Source of the DNA: Burkholderiales bacterium
GTDB taxonomy: Bacteria > Pseudomonadota > Gammaproteobacteria > Burkholderiales > Burkholderiaceae_F
Assembly (NCBI GenBank): GCA_020355165.1
Contig: CP070661.1
Span: forward strand, 1,387,563-1,422,004
Reading direction: 5' to 3'
DNA length: 34,442 nt
This document shows positions 20,472-29,589 of the stretch, piece by piece. Under the pieces are notes generated by a model. The model saw only the letters and a list, made by a program, of their open reading frames with translations, searched no databases and was not told where the DNA came from. The translations under genes were made by a program, and so were the position numbers. Within the stretch, counting starts at the first letter, position 1. Every line of letters starts with the position of its first letter.

Positions 20472-21551
20472 TCAGTCGTCGAGGTTGTACTCGTAGAGCA
20501 GGTTCGTTCCCGGCACCTGCAGGTACTCGAGGAATCCCTCGGTCACGCGTCGCGCGGTGCTGGGCTCCTTGAACACGGTGCCGCGCAGCAGTTCGGTCAG
20601 GTTCAGGCCGACGCCGAAGTACAGATTGCGCTCCTTGACCGGCTGCTCGGGCGCGTACGGACCGGGGTGCGGCGAGTAGCCGCGGCTGCCGTAGCCGAAC
20701 TGCAGCTCCAGGTAGCGCAGCCAGCGGTTGCGCTGCAGTTCCGGCACGCCGCTGGCCTTGAACACGAGCAGGTAGGTCTGGCCCGAGTAGTCGTTGAACG
20801 GGTTGGTCTCGCCGTACTTCTTCGCGTCGTCCGACGGCCAGTACTGAAAGCGCAGGTCGATCAGCTGATCGGCCCGCGGATACGTCTCGAGCAGCACGCC
20901 GGCGCCGACGCCGAGCAGGTTCATCGCCATGTCCTGCCAGCTGAAGCCGTACTCGAGCGTGTAGCCGTCGAACACCTCGATGGCGAGCGACACCGCCGCC
21001 GAGGTCGCCGCGGCCAGTCCGATGGCATCGCCTCGCGGCTGGCCCGCCCAGTCGCTGAGCGCCGTCGTGAGCAGCCGGGTGCTGGTGTAGAAGGCGAACG
21101 CGTGGCCGAGCTTGTCGGCGCCGCCGGCAACGCTGTCGGTGCCGAACCAGCCCTCGTCGCTGAAGCGGAACTTCGACGTGCGGTTCGGCAGCGTCTCGAC
21201 GGTGACGGTGCCATCGTCGTTGACGACGTGCCGCTGCACGTCCTTGCCCCACCAGCTGAAGTAGCCGTACAGCGCGACGCCGGCGGCATAGCCGCCGACC
21301 AGCGCCCGGGTACGGAAGCGCCGGTCGGCATCGGAAACGACGTCGGTGGCGGCAGCGGCCGGCGCCTGCGTGTCGTCAGCCGCCTGCGCCAGCGAGCAGC
21401 ACGCGGGACGCCATGGTTCGTCGAGGTCGGGCAGGCGCAGCCCCTGTGCGGCAGCCGTGCTGCAGGCGGCGAGCAGCGCAACGGCCAGTGCGGCACGCGG
21501 CGTTGCGGTGAGCGAAGCACGCCTAACCTCGACAGTCCGCACCAGCTTCAC
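20472..21551 (-). CDS. DUF2279 family envelope protein
   Basis: A 359-residue exported protein from a GTG start at 21551, chosen because GGAG lies five bases upstream and a signal peptide (ending TAAAQG) follows at once; an ATG at 21686 would place 45 extra polar residues before it. The core (about residues 105-215) holds the DUF2279/YfiM-like pattern: hydrophobic segment LVGGYAAGVALYGYFSWWG, then WFGTDSVAGGADKLGHAFAFY, a helix rich in small residues, and GYTLEYGFSWQDMAMNLLGVGAG, with conserved acidic and His residues in predicted membrane-associated helices. The C-terminal third looks barrel-like (YLELQFGYGSRGY, NLYFGVGLNLTELL). It is probably located at the outer membrane. Function unknown. 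It follows folA by about 160 bases on the same strand and probably has its own promoter. Confidence 0.8.
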   Translation of the reverse strand: MKLVRTVEVRRASLTATPRAALAVALLAACSTAAAQGLRLPDLDEPWRPACCSLAQAADDTQAPAAAATDVVSDADRRFRTRALVGGYAAGVALYGYFSWWGKDVQRHVVNDDGTVTVETLPNRTSKFRFSDEGWFGTDSVAGGADKLGHAFAFYTSTRLLTTALSDWAGQPRGDAIGLAAATSAAVSLAIEVFDGYTLEYGFSWQDMAMNLLGVGAGVLLETYPRADQLIDLRFQYWPSDDAKKYGETNPFNDYSGQTYLLVFKASGVPELQRNRWLRYLELQFGYGSRGYSPHPGPYAPEQPVKERNLYFGVGLNLTELLRGTVFKEPSTARRVTEGFLEYLQVPGTNLLYEYNLDD

Positions 21552-21710
21552 GCAGGCTCCAGTCTGCGGCTGCACGCCGCGATCCGCGCGCAAGGGTAAC
21601 TCGGGCAGGCTTTTGCGGCCGTGGCTTGCCGGCCGTGCGGGCGCCGGCATCAGGGCCGGCAAATGCATGCGCTTGTCGTCGATCACTTGATCCTGGCTGC
21701 CCGCCGGCGT

Positions 21711-22208
21711 TCAGCCGCGCCGAAGGTAGGTGACGAAGTCGAGGGCGAAGTGCCGCTGCGGAGTCGGCGGCAGGTGCTCGCGTGACGACTCGCGCCAGTG
21801 CGCTTCGCTTGGGGACGGCCAGTGCGTGTCGCCCTCGAAGTCGGCATCGATCTCGGTGACGATCAGGCGGTCTGCCCGTGGCAGGGCCTCGGCGTACAGC
21901 TGAGCCCCGCCGATCACGAACACCTCCGGGCTGCCTTCGCAAAGGCGCAGCGCCTCGTCGAGGCTCGCCGCGACCTCGGCGCCGGCGGCGACGAAGCCGG
22001 CCTGCCGCGACACCACGATGCTGCGCCGGCCCGGCAGCGGCCGGCCGATCGACTCCCAGGTCCGGCGCCCCATGACGATCGGGTGTCCGATCGTCGTGCG
22101 CTTGAAGAAGGCCATGTCCTCGGGCAGCCGCCACGGCAGCGAGCCGTCGCGGCCGATGACGCCGTTGCGCGCGCGGGCGACGATCAGGGTCAGGCGGGGC
22201 GCGGTCAT
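21711..22208 (-). CDS. folA: Dihydrofolate reductase
   Basis: A 165-residue cytosolic enzyme that reduces dihydrofolate to tetrahydrofolate with NADPH, recycling the product of ThyA. Family features: N-terminal strand [28 protein letters not shown] with the catalytic acid Asp31, the NADPH-binding [22 protein letters not shown], and [16 protein letters not shown] with the paired Gly. Length is normal. Its ATG at 22208 overlaps the stop of the EamA gene (ATGA), so the two are translationally coupled. It is the last gene of the operon with thyA. No residue suggests an unusual trimethoprim-resistant type. Confidence 0.95.
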   Translation of the reverse strand: MTAPRLTLIVARARNGVIGRDGSLPWRLPEDMAFFKRTTIGHPIVMGRRTWESIGRPLPGRRSIVVSRQAGFVAAGAEVAASLDEALRLCEGSPEVFVIGGAQLYAEALPRADRLIVTEIDADFEGDTHWPSPSEAHWRESSREHLPPTPQRHFALDFVTYLRRG

Positions 22209-23083
22209 TTCGTGGCGGGGCGTCCGAGCAGGGCCGAGGCGATGGCGAGGATAACGGCGAGCGCCGCCGCCCAGTCCTGCCAGCGCGGCACTTCGCCGAC
22301 GATGGCGATCGCGGAGACCGTGCCGACGACGGGCACGGCCATGATCGAGAAGGCGCTGGCAGTCGGCGGCAGCGTGCGGGCGAGGTTGAACCAGACCACC
22401 TGCGCGATGCCGTAGTTGATCGCCACGCCCCAGGCCAGCGCCGCCCACATCGGCGCCGAGAACCGCCACTGCGGCCACGGCTCGGCGAGCGGCGCGATCA
22501 GCCAGAAAGCCGCCGAGGACAGCAGCATCATCCACACGGTGATGGCGCGCGTCGAAAGCGCCAGCGGGGTGCGGCGCATCAGGATCGTGCCGAGCGCCCA
22601 CGACAGCGCCGCCAGCTGCATCCAGACGACGCCGAGCGGGCGCCCGGCCAGCGCGACGGCCTCGTGGGCCACCAGCAGGGCGATGGCGATCGCCGCGCAG
22701 GCCACCCCGACCACGACGCGGCGGGTCGGCTGCTCGCCGAAGAACAGCACCGCCAGCACGGCGGTCCAGATCGGCATCGTGAAGCCGAGGATCGCCGCCC
22801 GGCCGGAGGCGAGTTCCTGCACGCCGAGGATCGAGAACAGGTGCCAGCCGAGCACGTTCGGCGCGGCGAGCAGCGCCAGCGGGACCCAGGCGCTGCGCGG
22901 CGGGCGCATCTCGTCGCCGCGCCAGCTGAACCAGGCGAGCAGCAGCAGCGAGCCGCCGGTCATCGTGGTGGCGCGGAAGTAAAGCGGCGACAGCTCGCGC
23001 AGCGAGAACTTCATGATCGGCCAGTTCAGGCCCCACGCCAGCGTGAGGCCGAGCAGGCCGAGGAGTGCGGCGCCGCGGATCAA
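22205..23083 (-). CDS. EamA-family (DMT superfamily) transporter
   Basis: A 292-residue inner-membrane protein with about ten predicted hydrophobic helices arranged as two EamA repeats, for example [23 protein letters not shown] at the N-terminus and [19 protein letters not shown] in the second repeat. DMT proteins export or import small metabolites; the substrate is not predictable here. No ATG precedes the first helix in frame: the best start is TTG at 23083, six bases past the thyA stop; upstream of it the frame lies inside thyA. Without it the first helix would be lost. The 3' end overlaps folA by four bases. Sitting between thyA and folA suggests co-expression, not necessarily folate or thymidine transport. 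Confidence 0.88.
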   Translation of the reverse strand: MIRGAALLGLLGLTLAWGLNWPIMKFSLRELSPLYFRATTMTGGSLLLLAWFSWRGDEMRPPRSAWVPLALLAAPNVLGWHLFSILGVQELASGRAAILGFTMPIWTAVLAVLFFGEQPTRRVVVGVACAAIAIALLVAHEAVALAGRPLGVVWMQLAALSWALGTILMRRTPLALSTRAITVWMMLLSSAAFWLIAPLAEPWPQWRFSAPMWAALAWGVAINYGIAQVVWFNLARTLPPTASAFSIMAVPVVGTVSAIAIVGEVPRWQDWAAALAVILAIASALLGRPATK

Positions 23084-23088
23084 GGACG

Positions 23089-23883
23089 CTACACCGCCAC
23101 CGGCGCCTTGATGTGCGGGTGCGGGTCGTAGTCGACGATCTCGAAGTCGTCGTAGGCGTAGTCGAACAGCGTCGGCGGCCGGCGCTTGATGAGCAGCTTC
23201 GGGTAGGGGCGCGGCTCGCGGGCCAGCTGCTCCCGCACCTGCTCGAAGTGGTTGGCATATATGTGGCAGTCGCCGCCCGTCCAGACGAAGTCGCCGACGT
23301 CCAGATCGCACTGCTGCGCCACCATGTGGGTGAGCAGGCTGTAGCTGGCGATGTTGAACGGCACGCCGAGGAAGATGTCGCAGCTGCGCTGGTACAGCTG
23401 GCAGGACAGCCGCCCGTCGGCGACGTAGAACTGGAACAGCAGGTGGCACGGCGGCAGGCGCATCTTCGGGATGTCGCTGACGTTCCAGGCCGAGACGATC
23501 AGCCGCCGCGAGTCGGGATTGCTGCGGATCTCGCGCAGCACGCCGGCAATCTGGTCGATGTGGCCGCCGCCGGGCGCCGGCCACGAGCGCCACTGCACGC
23601 CGTAGACGGGGCCGAGCTCGCCGTGCTCGTCGGCCCACTCGTCCCAGATGGTGACCTTGTTCTCGTGCAGGTAGCGGACGTTCGATTCGCCGCGCAGGAA
23701 CCACAGCAGCTCGTGGATGATCGAGCGCAGGTGCAGCTTCTTGGTGGTGACCAGCGGGAAGCCTTCGCCCAGGGCAAAGCGCATCTGGTAGCCGAACACC
23801 GAGCGCGTGCCGGTGCCGGTGCGGTCGCGCTTGTCGGCGCCATGCTGGTACACATGGCGCATGAAATCCTCGTACTGGCGCAT
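23089..23883 (-). CDS. thyA: Thymidylate synthase
   Basis: A 264-residue enzyme, the same length as E. coli ThyA, that methylates dUMP to dTMP using methylene-tetrahydrofolate. The catalytic Cys146 lies in [12 protein letters not shown]. Also present are the phosphate-binding Arg in DRTGTGT and [10 protein letters not shown], the dUMP-binding [16 protein letters not shown] with Asn177, and the C-terminal IKAPVAV that closes the active site. ATG 23883 gives the exact family N-terminus MRQYEDFM. Only 11 bases separate it from the preceding minus-strand gene, and it is followed by the EamA gene and folA, so dTMP synthesis and dihydrofolate recycling are co-expressed. Confidence 0.97.
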   Translation of the reverse strand: MRQYEDFMRHVYQHGADKRDRTGTGTRSVFGYQMRFALGEGFPLVTTKKLHLRSIIHELLWFLRGESNVRYLHENKVTIWDEWADEHGELGPVYGVQWRSWPAPGGGHIDQIAGVLREIRSNPDSRRLIVSAWNVSDIPKMRLPPCHLLFQFYVADGRLSCQLYQRSCDIFLGVPFNIASYSLLTHMVAQQCDLDVGDFVWTGGDCHIYANHFEQVREQLAREPRPYPKLLIKRRPPTLFDYAYDDFEIVDYDPHPHIKAPVAV

Positions 23884-23894
23884 GGCGCCGGATT

Positions 23895-24848
23895 CTACTG
23901 AGGCGGCGGCGTGGCCACCTGCTGCCGCGCGAACTCGCGCAGCTTCATGTCGAGGTACTCGTGGCGGCTCACCTCGTGCAGCTGCCGCGGGTAACGCTCG
24001 GTGGCGTCGAACCAGTCCTGCAGGCTGCTCACCAGGCGCTCCTGCGGCGGCCGCCGCTGCGCGCCGAGATAGGCGTCGAAGGCGAAGTAGTAGCGCATCA
24101 CGTTGCGCTCGATGACGCCGCGCAGTCCCTGGACGTAGATCGGCTGACCGTCGGCCTGCCTGCCGGTCACGGTGAAGCCGACCTTGTTGCGGCCGAGCGT
24201 CGCCAGGTAGGCCTGCATCGCCGCGTCGGCCGTCACCCCGAACGAGTAGCCGTAGGACAGGTGCAGCAGCGTACGGCCCTCGAAGGGCGTCAGCTCGACG
24301 CTCAGGCCGTAGTCGCCGGTGCCGAACGGGCCGCTCGACGCGCGCAGCGCCATCCGCAGGTACTCGTCGGTGGCGATCGGCGGCTGCAGGCCAAACTGCA
24401 CCCAGTTGACGCTGCTCAGCGACTGCTCGTACTTGGGCGCCACGCCGACCGTCAGCGTCTTGCGCGCATCTTCGCCGGACGGCCGGCAGTACTTGACGTT
24501 CAGGTGCAGCGTCAGGATGCGGCACCAGTCGTCGATGCGCTCGAGGGCCGGGCGCGCCTCGGCGTAGGGCACTGCGATCAGCGCGTACACGTCGCCCTGG
24601 ACGCGGTCGGCGGATTCGAGTGCCTGCAGGTAGACCGGCTCGCCGAACGGATGCGCTCGCGGCTGGGCGCGCACCGCGGCGAAGCGCTCGCGCAGCGCGG
24701 CGGCCGACTCAGGTGGCGCCGCCTCGCTGGCGCCGGCCCCCAGGGCCAGCGCGAGCAGGGCTGCCAGTCCCAGGCGCGGTGCCCGCCGGCGGACGCGGCG
24801 GCACAGGGCAACGGGCGAGGCGGCGATCGACGCCGGCGACATCGGCAT
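23895..24848 (-). CDS. Exported protein of unknown function upstream of thyA
   Basis: A 317-residue protein from ATG 24848 (ATG 24842 and 24872 are also possible; none has a clear ribosome site). A basic stretch and an Ala/Leu-rich core ending near GASEAA form a signal peptide of about 45 residues, rather long. The mature protein has a helical [16 protein letters not shown] start, a pair of Cys ([16 protein letters not shown]) 13 residues apart, and a beta-rich centre ([24 protein letters not shown]). It ends with a polar helix (LREFARQQV). I do not recognise a domain family. It is the first gene of the thyA-EamA-folA operon (11 bases from thyA), so its promoter probably drives the whole set. 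A role in lipid or envelope processing would be guesswork. Confidence 0.78.
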   Translation of the reverse strand: MPMSPASIAASPVALCRRVRRRAPRLGLAALLALALGAGASEAAPPESAAALRERFAAVRAQPRAHPFGEPVYLQALESADRVQGDVYALIAVPYAEARPALERIDDWCRILTLHLNVKYCRPSGEDARKTLTVGVAPKYEQSLSSVNWVQFGLQPPIATDEYLRMALRASSGPFGTGDYGLSVELTPFEGRTLLHLSYGYSFGVTADAAMQAYLATLGRNKVGFTVTGRQADGQPIYVQGLRGVIERNVMRYYFAFDAYLGAQRRPPQERLVSSLQDWFDATERYPRQLHEVSRHEYLDMKLREFARQQVATPPPQ

Positions 24849-25017
24849 GGTCGGCCGAATCGTGGCGCACATCGCGTCGCCGGGCAATCGCAGCCGCCGG
24901 CCGGCCCGGGCGTGGCCGGCCGGCGGCTTGCGATCGGTCAAAACCGGCAGGCGGGGAGGTGACGGTGCGAGGGCGATTGACATACATTGCGCTGGACCGG
25001 AACGGGAGGGGCTTGCG

Positions 25018-26412
25018 GTGGCGTCGTCTGGCCGGGTTGTTCGCGCAGTGAAGGAACTGGAGCGGCTGACCACCGAGATGACCCAGCGCGAGATCGTGCA
25101 GCGGGGGGTCGACATCGCGCAGATCGCCACCGGCAGCCGGATCGCCTACCTGCACTTCCTCAACGACGACCAGAACACCATCGAGCTCGGCGTGTGGTCG
25201 CACGACACGCTGGCGGGCTGCGCGGTCATCTACGACCGCCACTATCCGGTGCAGGCCGCCGGCATCTGGGCCGACGCGGCGCGCACGCGCGCACCGTGCA
25301 TCCACAACGACTACGCGACGCAGGCCGGCCGGCGCGGCCTGCCCGAGGGCCATTCGCCGCTGGTGCGCCATCTCGGCCTGCCGGTGCTCGACGATGGCAG
25401 GGTGCGGATGCTGATCGGCGTGGGCAACAAGCCGGTCGACTACGACGGCGACGACGTCGAGCTCCTCGAGCTGCTGGCGCAGCGGATCTGGTCGGTGACC
25501 CGTCAGCGCCGCGTGCTGGAGCGCTATCTCGACCTCGGGCAGCAGTTCCGCCACGTGCAGGAGCTCGCCTCGGTTTGCGGGCTCGAATACGACATCGACG
25601 AGGACCGCCTGGCGTTCGACGGCTTCTTCGCCTCGATATTCAAGACCCGGTCGCAGGAGCCGATGCCGTCGACGCTGCCGGAGTTCCTCGCCTTCGTGGC
25701 ACCGGCCGACCAGCCGCGGGTGCGCGAGGCATTCGCCGGCGCCGGCGGCACTCGGCAGACGCTGCGCGTCGACTGCCGGCGCGGCTCCGGGGAGCACTTT
25801 CCCGCCGAGCTGAAGGTCGAATACCGGCCGCGGGAGATGGGCCACGGCGTGATCTGCGTCGGCATCCTGCAGGACGTGTCGGACGATGTGGTGGCCGAGG
25901 AACTGCGCCACCGCGCCGACCACGATCCGCTGACCGGCCTGCCCAACCGTCACCGGCTGCACGAGTGGTTCAGGCAGGGGCTCGGCCGCCGCGGCGAAGG
26001 CGACCACTTCGCCTTCCACTTCGTCGATCTCGACGACTTCAAGCCGGTGAACGACACCTGGGGCCACGCCGTCGGCGACGAAGCGCTGCGGGTGATCGCG
26101 CAGCGGCTGCAGCAGGCCATCCGCAAGGACGACCTGGTCGTGCGCCTGGGCGGCGACGAGTTCGCGGTGGTGCAGACGGGCATCGAGGACCGCGGCGCCA
26201 TCGGCGTGCTGGCCGAGAAGCTGCTGTCGGCGATCGGCGCGCCGGTGATGGCACTCGGGCGGCGGGTCGAGGTCGGCGCCAGCATCGGCGTGGCGGTCTG
26301 CGCCGGCGGCGACCGCTCGGTCGAGCAGATCAGCGCCGACGCCGACCGGGCCCTTTATCAGGCCAAGGCCGCCGGGGGGCGGCGCTACGTCATCGCCACG
26401 CCTGGCCGCTGA
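25018..26412 (+). CDS. Diguanylate cyclase with GAF-type sensor (GGDEF)
   Basis: A 464-residue cytoplasmic signalling protein starting at GTG 25018, supported by GGGAGGGG at 25004-25011; the ATG at 24847 would add residues without domain features. The N-terminal domain (about 10-170) is GAF-like (REIVQRGVDIAQIATGSRIAYLHF, GVGNKPVDYDGDDVELLELLA). The middle (about 175-290) resembles a PAS-like sensor. The GGDEF domain (about 300-460) has DHDPLTGLPNRHRL, FVDLDDFKPVND, and an intact GGDEF at 378-382, with the inhibitory I-site RKDD at 369-372. It should make cyclic di-GMP with product inhibition. No transmembrane segment is seen, so the signal is probably cytoplasmic. It is divergent from the thyA operon; a TTGACA hexamer at 24977 might be a -35 box but I see no good -10. 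Confidence 0.92.
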   Translation: MASSGRVVRAVKELERLTTEMTQREIVQRGVDIAQIATGSRIAYLHFLNDDQNTIELGVWSHDTLAGCAVIYDRHYPVQAAGIWADAARTRAPCIHNDYATQAGRRGLPEGHSPLVRHLGLPVLDDGRVRMLIGVGNKPVDYDGDDVELLELLAQRIWSVTRQRRVLERYLDLGQQFRHVQELASVCGLEYDIDEDRLAFDGFFASIFKTRSQEPMPSTLPEFLAFVAPADQPRVREAFAGAGGTRQTLRVDCRRGSGEHFPAELKVEYRPREMGHGVICVGILQDVSDDVVAEELRHRADHDPLTGLPNRHRLHEWFRQGLGRRGEGDHFAFHFVDLDDFKPVNDTWGHAVGDEALRVIAQRLQQAIRKDDLVVRLGGDEFAVVQTGIEDRGAIGVLAEKLLSAIGAPVMALGRRVEVGASIGVAVCAGGDRSVEQISADADRALYQAKAAGGRRYVIATPGR

Positions 26413-26471
26413 GCGCCCGTTGCGGCCGGCCAGCCTCGCGCCGGCGCGCTTGCGGATCGACCGTCCTGGCC

Positions 26472-26499
26472 TTGCGCCGGCGCCGATTCGGGCGACAAT
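26472..26499 (+). promoter_or_regulatory. Possible promoter for the potassium channel gene
   Basis: TTGCGC (26472-26477) and GACAAT (26494-26499) are separated by 16 bases and lie 30 bases before the GTG start at 26529, a reasonable sigma-70-like arrangement in a GC-rich genome. Unmapped; could be chance. Confidence 0.35.
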
Positions 26500-26528
26500 T
26501 GCCGGCGCTTTTATTCGGGGGAGGAGTA

Positions 26529-27272
26529 GTGCAGGAAAGCAGCAGACCCGCGCACCAAGTCTCGCTGGGCCGGTGGGAACTGCCGATCGAGCTGCTGGTC
26601 GTCGCCAACCTGATCGCACTGGCGTTCGAGACGGTGCCGGAACTGTCGCCGTTCTGGCACCAGGCGCTGTGGAGCTTCGAGGTCTTCTGCGCGGCGGTGT
26701 ACACGGTCGAGTACACGATCCGCGTCTTCCTGGCGCAGCCGCGCTGGCGGTACATGGTCTCCTTTTACGGGATCATCGACCTGCTGGCGATCGCACCGTT
26801 CTACCTGATGGTCGCCTTCAACATGCAGGCGGTGCGGGCGTTCCGCCTGCTGCGCCTGCTGCGGCTGTTCAAGCTGGTCCGCTACACCAACGCCGTGCAC
26901 CGCTTCCGGCGCGCCTTCGCCATCGCCCGTGACGACCTGGTGCTGTTCGGCGTCACCGCGCTGATCGTGCTCTACATCTCGGCGATCGGCATCCACTACT
27001 TCGAGCACGACGCGCAGCCGGAGCGCTTCGCGTCGGTGTTCGACAGCCTGTGGTGGGCGGTGGCCACGCTGACCACCGTCGGCTACGGCGACATCTACCC
27101 GATCACCGCGGGCGGCCGCCTGTTCACCTTCCTCATCCTGGTGCTCGGCCTCGGACTGATCGCGGTGCCGTCCGGCCTGATGGCCTCGGCGCTGTCACGG
27201 GTACGGGCCGAAGAGGCGGCGCAGAAGGACGCGGCGGAGGAAAAGGCGCAGGCGCGCGACTGGACCGACTGA
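26529..27272 (+). CDS. Voltage-gated-type potassium channel
   Basis: A 247-residue six-helix inner-membrane channel of the Kv/ion-transport family. The start GTG 26529 follows a run GGGGGAGGAG at 26517-26526. Helices S1-S3 include LLVVANLIALAFE and EVFCAAVYTVEYTIRVF. S4 (AVRAFRLLRLLRLFKLVRYT) has Arg/Lys every third residue and therefore could sense voltage. S5, pore helix and the selectivity filter TVGYGD (183-188) identify K+ selectivity, and S6 (FLILVLGLGLIAVPSGLMA) follows. The C-terminus is a short charged helix (RAEEAAQKDAAEEKAQ) possibly coiled-coil; no RCK domain is present. It follows the GGDEF gene by 116 bases and precedes the strongest terminator of the window. Confidence 0.93.
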   Translation: MQESSRPAHQVSLGRWELPIELLVVANLIALAFETVPELSPFWHQALWSFEVFCAAVYTVEYTIRVFLAQPRWRYMVSFYGIIDLLAIAPFYLMVAFNMQAVRAFRLLRLLRLFKLVRYTNAVHRFRRAFAIARDDLVLFGVTALIVLYISAIGIHYFEHDAQPERFASVFDSLWWAVATLTTVGYGDIYPITAGGRLFTFLILVLGLGLIAVPSGLMASALSRVRAEEAAQKDAAEEKAQARDWTD

Positions 27273-27402
27273 GGCGGCGGCCTTGGCGGGACCGCACCGC
27301 GTGCCGCCGCAGCTGGCGGCCGCGAGGAAGCCGGCGCGGTCGACCTTGCGCGGCCGCTAGCACGCGGGCGATCGACGCGCGGCCGGCCGCGACCGGGTCT
27401 TG

Positions 27403-27436
27403 CCGCCCCGCTGACCGCCGATGCCGGGGCGGTTTT
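27403..27436 (+). terminator. Intrinsic terminator
   Basis: CCGCCCCG (27403-27410) and CGGGGCGG (27425-27432) form an 8-bp GC stem with a 14-nt loop, followed directly by TTTT (27433-27436). It lies about 130 bases after the potassium channel stop and 110 bases before korA, so it should isolate the kor operon from upstream transcription. Confidence 0.75.
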
Positions 27437-27548
27437 GCTGCCGGAGTTGATCTGAGTCGTCACGGGCGGCCGTGTCCTGGGCGAATCTGCGCCAGTTTGC
27501 TGCCGGCGTGGCGGTCGACCGACGCCGGGCGGGCAGGCACGCTGCACG

Positions 27549-28766
27549 ATGGCCACCACCGAAGCCGATCCCAAGCTCCAGCGCCCAGCGGCGCAAAGCG
27601 CACCGGCGCAGGCTGGCGAGCGCCGGCTGATGCAGGGCAACCAGGCGATCGCCGCCGGTGCGATCTATGCCGGCGCCCGCTTCTACGCCGGCTATCCGAT
27701 CACCCCATCGTCCGAGATCGCCGACGAGTGCGCCAGGCTGATGCCGGCCCTCGGCGGCGTATTCCTGCAGATGGAAGACGAGATGGCGTCGATCGCCGCC
27801 GTGATCGGCGCCTCGCTGGCCGGCGCCAAGGCCTTCACCGCAACCAGCGGGCCGGGCTTCTCGCTGATGCAGGAAAACCTCGGCCTGGCGGTGATGGGCG
27901 AGGTGCCGTGCGTGGTCGTCGACGTGCAGCGTTCGGGGCCGAGCACCGGCCTGGCGACCAAGCCGGCGCAGGCGGACATCATGCAGGTGCGCTGGGGGCG
28001 GCACGGTGACCAGTCGGTGATCGCGCTCGTCCCGGCGAGCGTGCAAGAGTGCTTCGCACTGACCGTGCAGGCGTTCAATCTGGCCGAGCGCTTCCGCGTG
28101 CCGGTCATCCTGGTGCCGGACGAGATCGTCGGCCACATGCGCGAGAGCGTCGTGCTGCCGCTGCCCGGCGAACTCGAGGTGGTCGAGCGCAAGTCCCCCG
28201 CCGGCACGCCGGCCGAGTACCTGCCGTTCAAGCCGGACGATGACGGCGTGGCGCCGCTGGCGGCCTACGGCAGCGACTACGTCTTCCACGTCACGAGTTC
28301 GATGCACGGGCTCGACGGCTACAGCAACAACGATCCGGCCAACGCCGCGCGGCGCGTGCGGCAGCTGCACGAGAAGATCGAGCGGCACCGCGACCAGATC
28401 GTCCTCACCCGGTCGTTCGACGTCGACGGGATGGACGTGCTGATCGTCGCCTTCGGCGCTCCGGCCCGCGCCGCGCGCCAGGCGGCGATCGAGGCGCGTG
28501 CGATCGGCGTCAGGGCGGGCGTGCTGCAGCTGCAGACGATCTGGCCGTTTCCCGACCTGGAAGTCGCCGCGCTTGCGCGGCGAGCGAAGACGGTGGTGGT
28601 GCCGGAGATGAACTACAGCGGCCAGGTCGCCGGCGAGGTGCGCAAGGCGCTCGGCGCGGAGGCGGACCTGCGGCGAGTCAACCGCTACAACGGCACGATC
28701 ATCACGCCGCAGGACATTCTCGAGGCAATCGCCGCGCCGCCGGCCGCCACGGCGAGGGCCGCATGA
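27549..28766 (+). CDS. korA: 2-oxoacid:ferredoxin oxidoreductase, alpha subunit (KorA-type)
   Basis: A 405-residue subunit of the 2-oxoacid:acceptor oxidoreductase family, which oxidatively decarboxylates 2-oxoacids with CoA to acyl-CoA, CO2 and reduced ferredoxin. Visible family motifs: YAGYPITPSSEIADE, ATSGPGFSLMQENLGLAVM and RSGPSTGLATKPAQADIMQ, and the domain III/VI type C-terminal part (VLIVAFGAPARAARQA, VVVPEMNYSGQVAGEV). The gamma domain that is fused in some KorA proteins is absent here; it is encoded separately by the third gene. ATG 27549 is plausible but the first 25 residues are low complexity. It overlaps korB by ATGA. Likely substrate 2-oxoglutarate, by similarity to betaproteobacterial Kor; 2-oxoisovalerate or others cannot be excluded. 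Confidence 0.92.
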   Translation: MATTEADPKLQRPAAQSAPAQAGERRLMQGNQAIAAGAIYAGARFYAGYPITPSSEIADECARLMPALGGVFLQMEDEMASIAAVIGASLAGAKAFTATSGPGFSLMQENLGLAVMGEVPCVVVDVQRSGPSTGLATKPAQADIMQVRWGRHGDQSVIALVPASVQECFALTVQAFNLAERFRVPVILVPDEIVGHMRESVVLPLPGELEVVERKSPAGTPAEYLPFKPDDDGVAPLAAYGSDYVFHVTSSMHGLDGYSNNDPANAARRVRQLHEKIERHRDQIVLTRSFDVDGMDVLIVAFGAPARAARQAAIEARAIGVRAGVLQLQTIWPFPDLEVAALARRAKTVVVPEMNYSGQVAGEVRKALGAEADLRRVNRYNGTIITPQDILEAIAAPPAATARAA

Positions 28767-29587
28767 CGCACGCCACCGGCCTGAAGTACGTCAAGCCCGG
28801 CGTGCTGCCGCACATGTGGTGCGCCGGCTGCGGCATCGGCGGCATGCTGGCGTCGCTGCTGTGCGCCTTCGAGGAGCTCGGCTACGAGAACGCCGGCACG
28901 GTGGTCGTCACCGGCATCGGCTGCACCGGCAAGCTCGACGATTACCTGGTCACCAACGCGCTGCACACGACGCACGGCCGCGCGCTCGCCTACGCCACCG
29001 GCATCAAGGCGTTCAAGCCTGAGCTGAACGTGGTGGCGGTCATGGGCGACGGCGACAGCGTCACCATCGGCGGCAATCACTTCATCCACGCTGCCCGCCG
29101 CAACATCGACGTCACGGCGATCGTGCTGAACAACCTGAACTACGGCATGACCGGCGGCCAGGCCTCGGGCACGACGCCCGAATGGAGCGTCACCAGCACC
29201 ACCGCCTTCGGCAATCCGGAGCGCGAGTTCGACATCTGCGCGCTGGCCGAGACCGCCGGCGCCAACTTCGTCGCCCGCTGCTCGCCGTACGACGGCTGGG
29301 AGATGAAGGAGATCATGAAGCGGGCGCTGGCGAAGAGGGGCTTCTCGCTGGTCGAGGTGATCAGCCCCTGCCCGACGCACTTCGGCCGCTACAACGAGAT
29401 GAAGGAGACGCCGGCGATGCTGCGCTGGCTCGGCGAGCGGGCGCTGCCGGTCGAGCGCTTCCGTTCGCTGCCGGCCGAGCAGCGGCACGACCACTTCCCG
29501 GTCGGCACGCTGGTCGACCGCGACGAGCCCGACTTCGGCGCGCGCTACGAGACCGTGCGCCGCCGGGCGCAGCAGGCGGCGCAGTGA
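28763..29587 (+). CDS. korB: 2-oxoacid:ferredoxin oxidoreductase, beta subunit (KorB-type)
   Basis: A 274-residue subunit that binds thiamine diphosphate and, in the family, one [4Fe-4S] cluster. It has MWCAGCGIGG and GIGCTGK near the N-terminus (Cys ligands). The TPP motif begins GDGDSVTIGGNHFIHAARRN and continues to NLNYGMTGGQ, and Cys-containing ISPCPTHFGRYN lies near the C-terminus. Its ATG at 28763 overlaps the korA stop (ATGA), which implies coupled translation and a fixed subunit ratio. Length is normal for KorB. With KorA it forms the catalytic core; reduced ferredoxin or the fused flavoprotein downstream would take the electrons. Confidence 0.95.
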   Translation: MTHATGLKYVKPGVLPHMWCAGCGIGGMLASLLCAFEELGYENAGTVVVTGIGCTGKLDDYLVTNALHTTHGRALAYATGIKAFKPELNVVAVMGDGDSVTIGGNHFIHAARRNIDVTAIVLNNLNYGMTGGQASGTTPEWSVTSTTAFGNPEREFDICALAETAGANFVARCSPYDGWEMKEIMKRALAKRGFSLVEVISPCPTHFGRYNEMKETPAMLRWLGERALPVERFRSLPAEQRHDHFPVGTLVDRDEPDFGARYETVRRRAQQAAQ

Positions 29588-29589
29588 CG

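Noticed and set aside
24977-24982. TTGACA as a promoter -35 for the GGDEF gene
   Set aside because: A perfect -35 hexamer but no acceptable -10 at 15-19 bases; kept only as a remark.
24709-26619. Minus-strand open frame of 636 codons opposite the GGDEF gene
   Set aside because: Antisense artefact; the sense frame has GGDEF and I-site motifs.
27379-27390. GCGGCCGGCCGC perfect 12-bp palindrome before the terminator
   Set aside because: Pure G/C palindromes are expected by chance in DNA this GC-rich; no repeat or site is associated.
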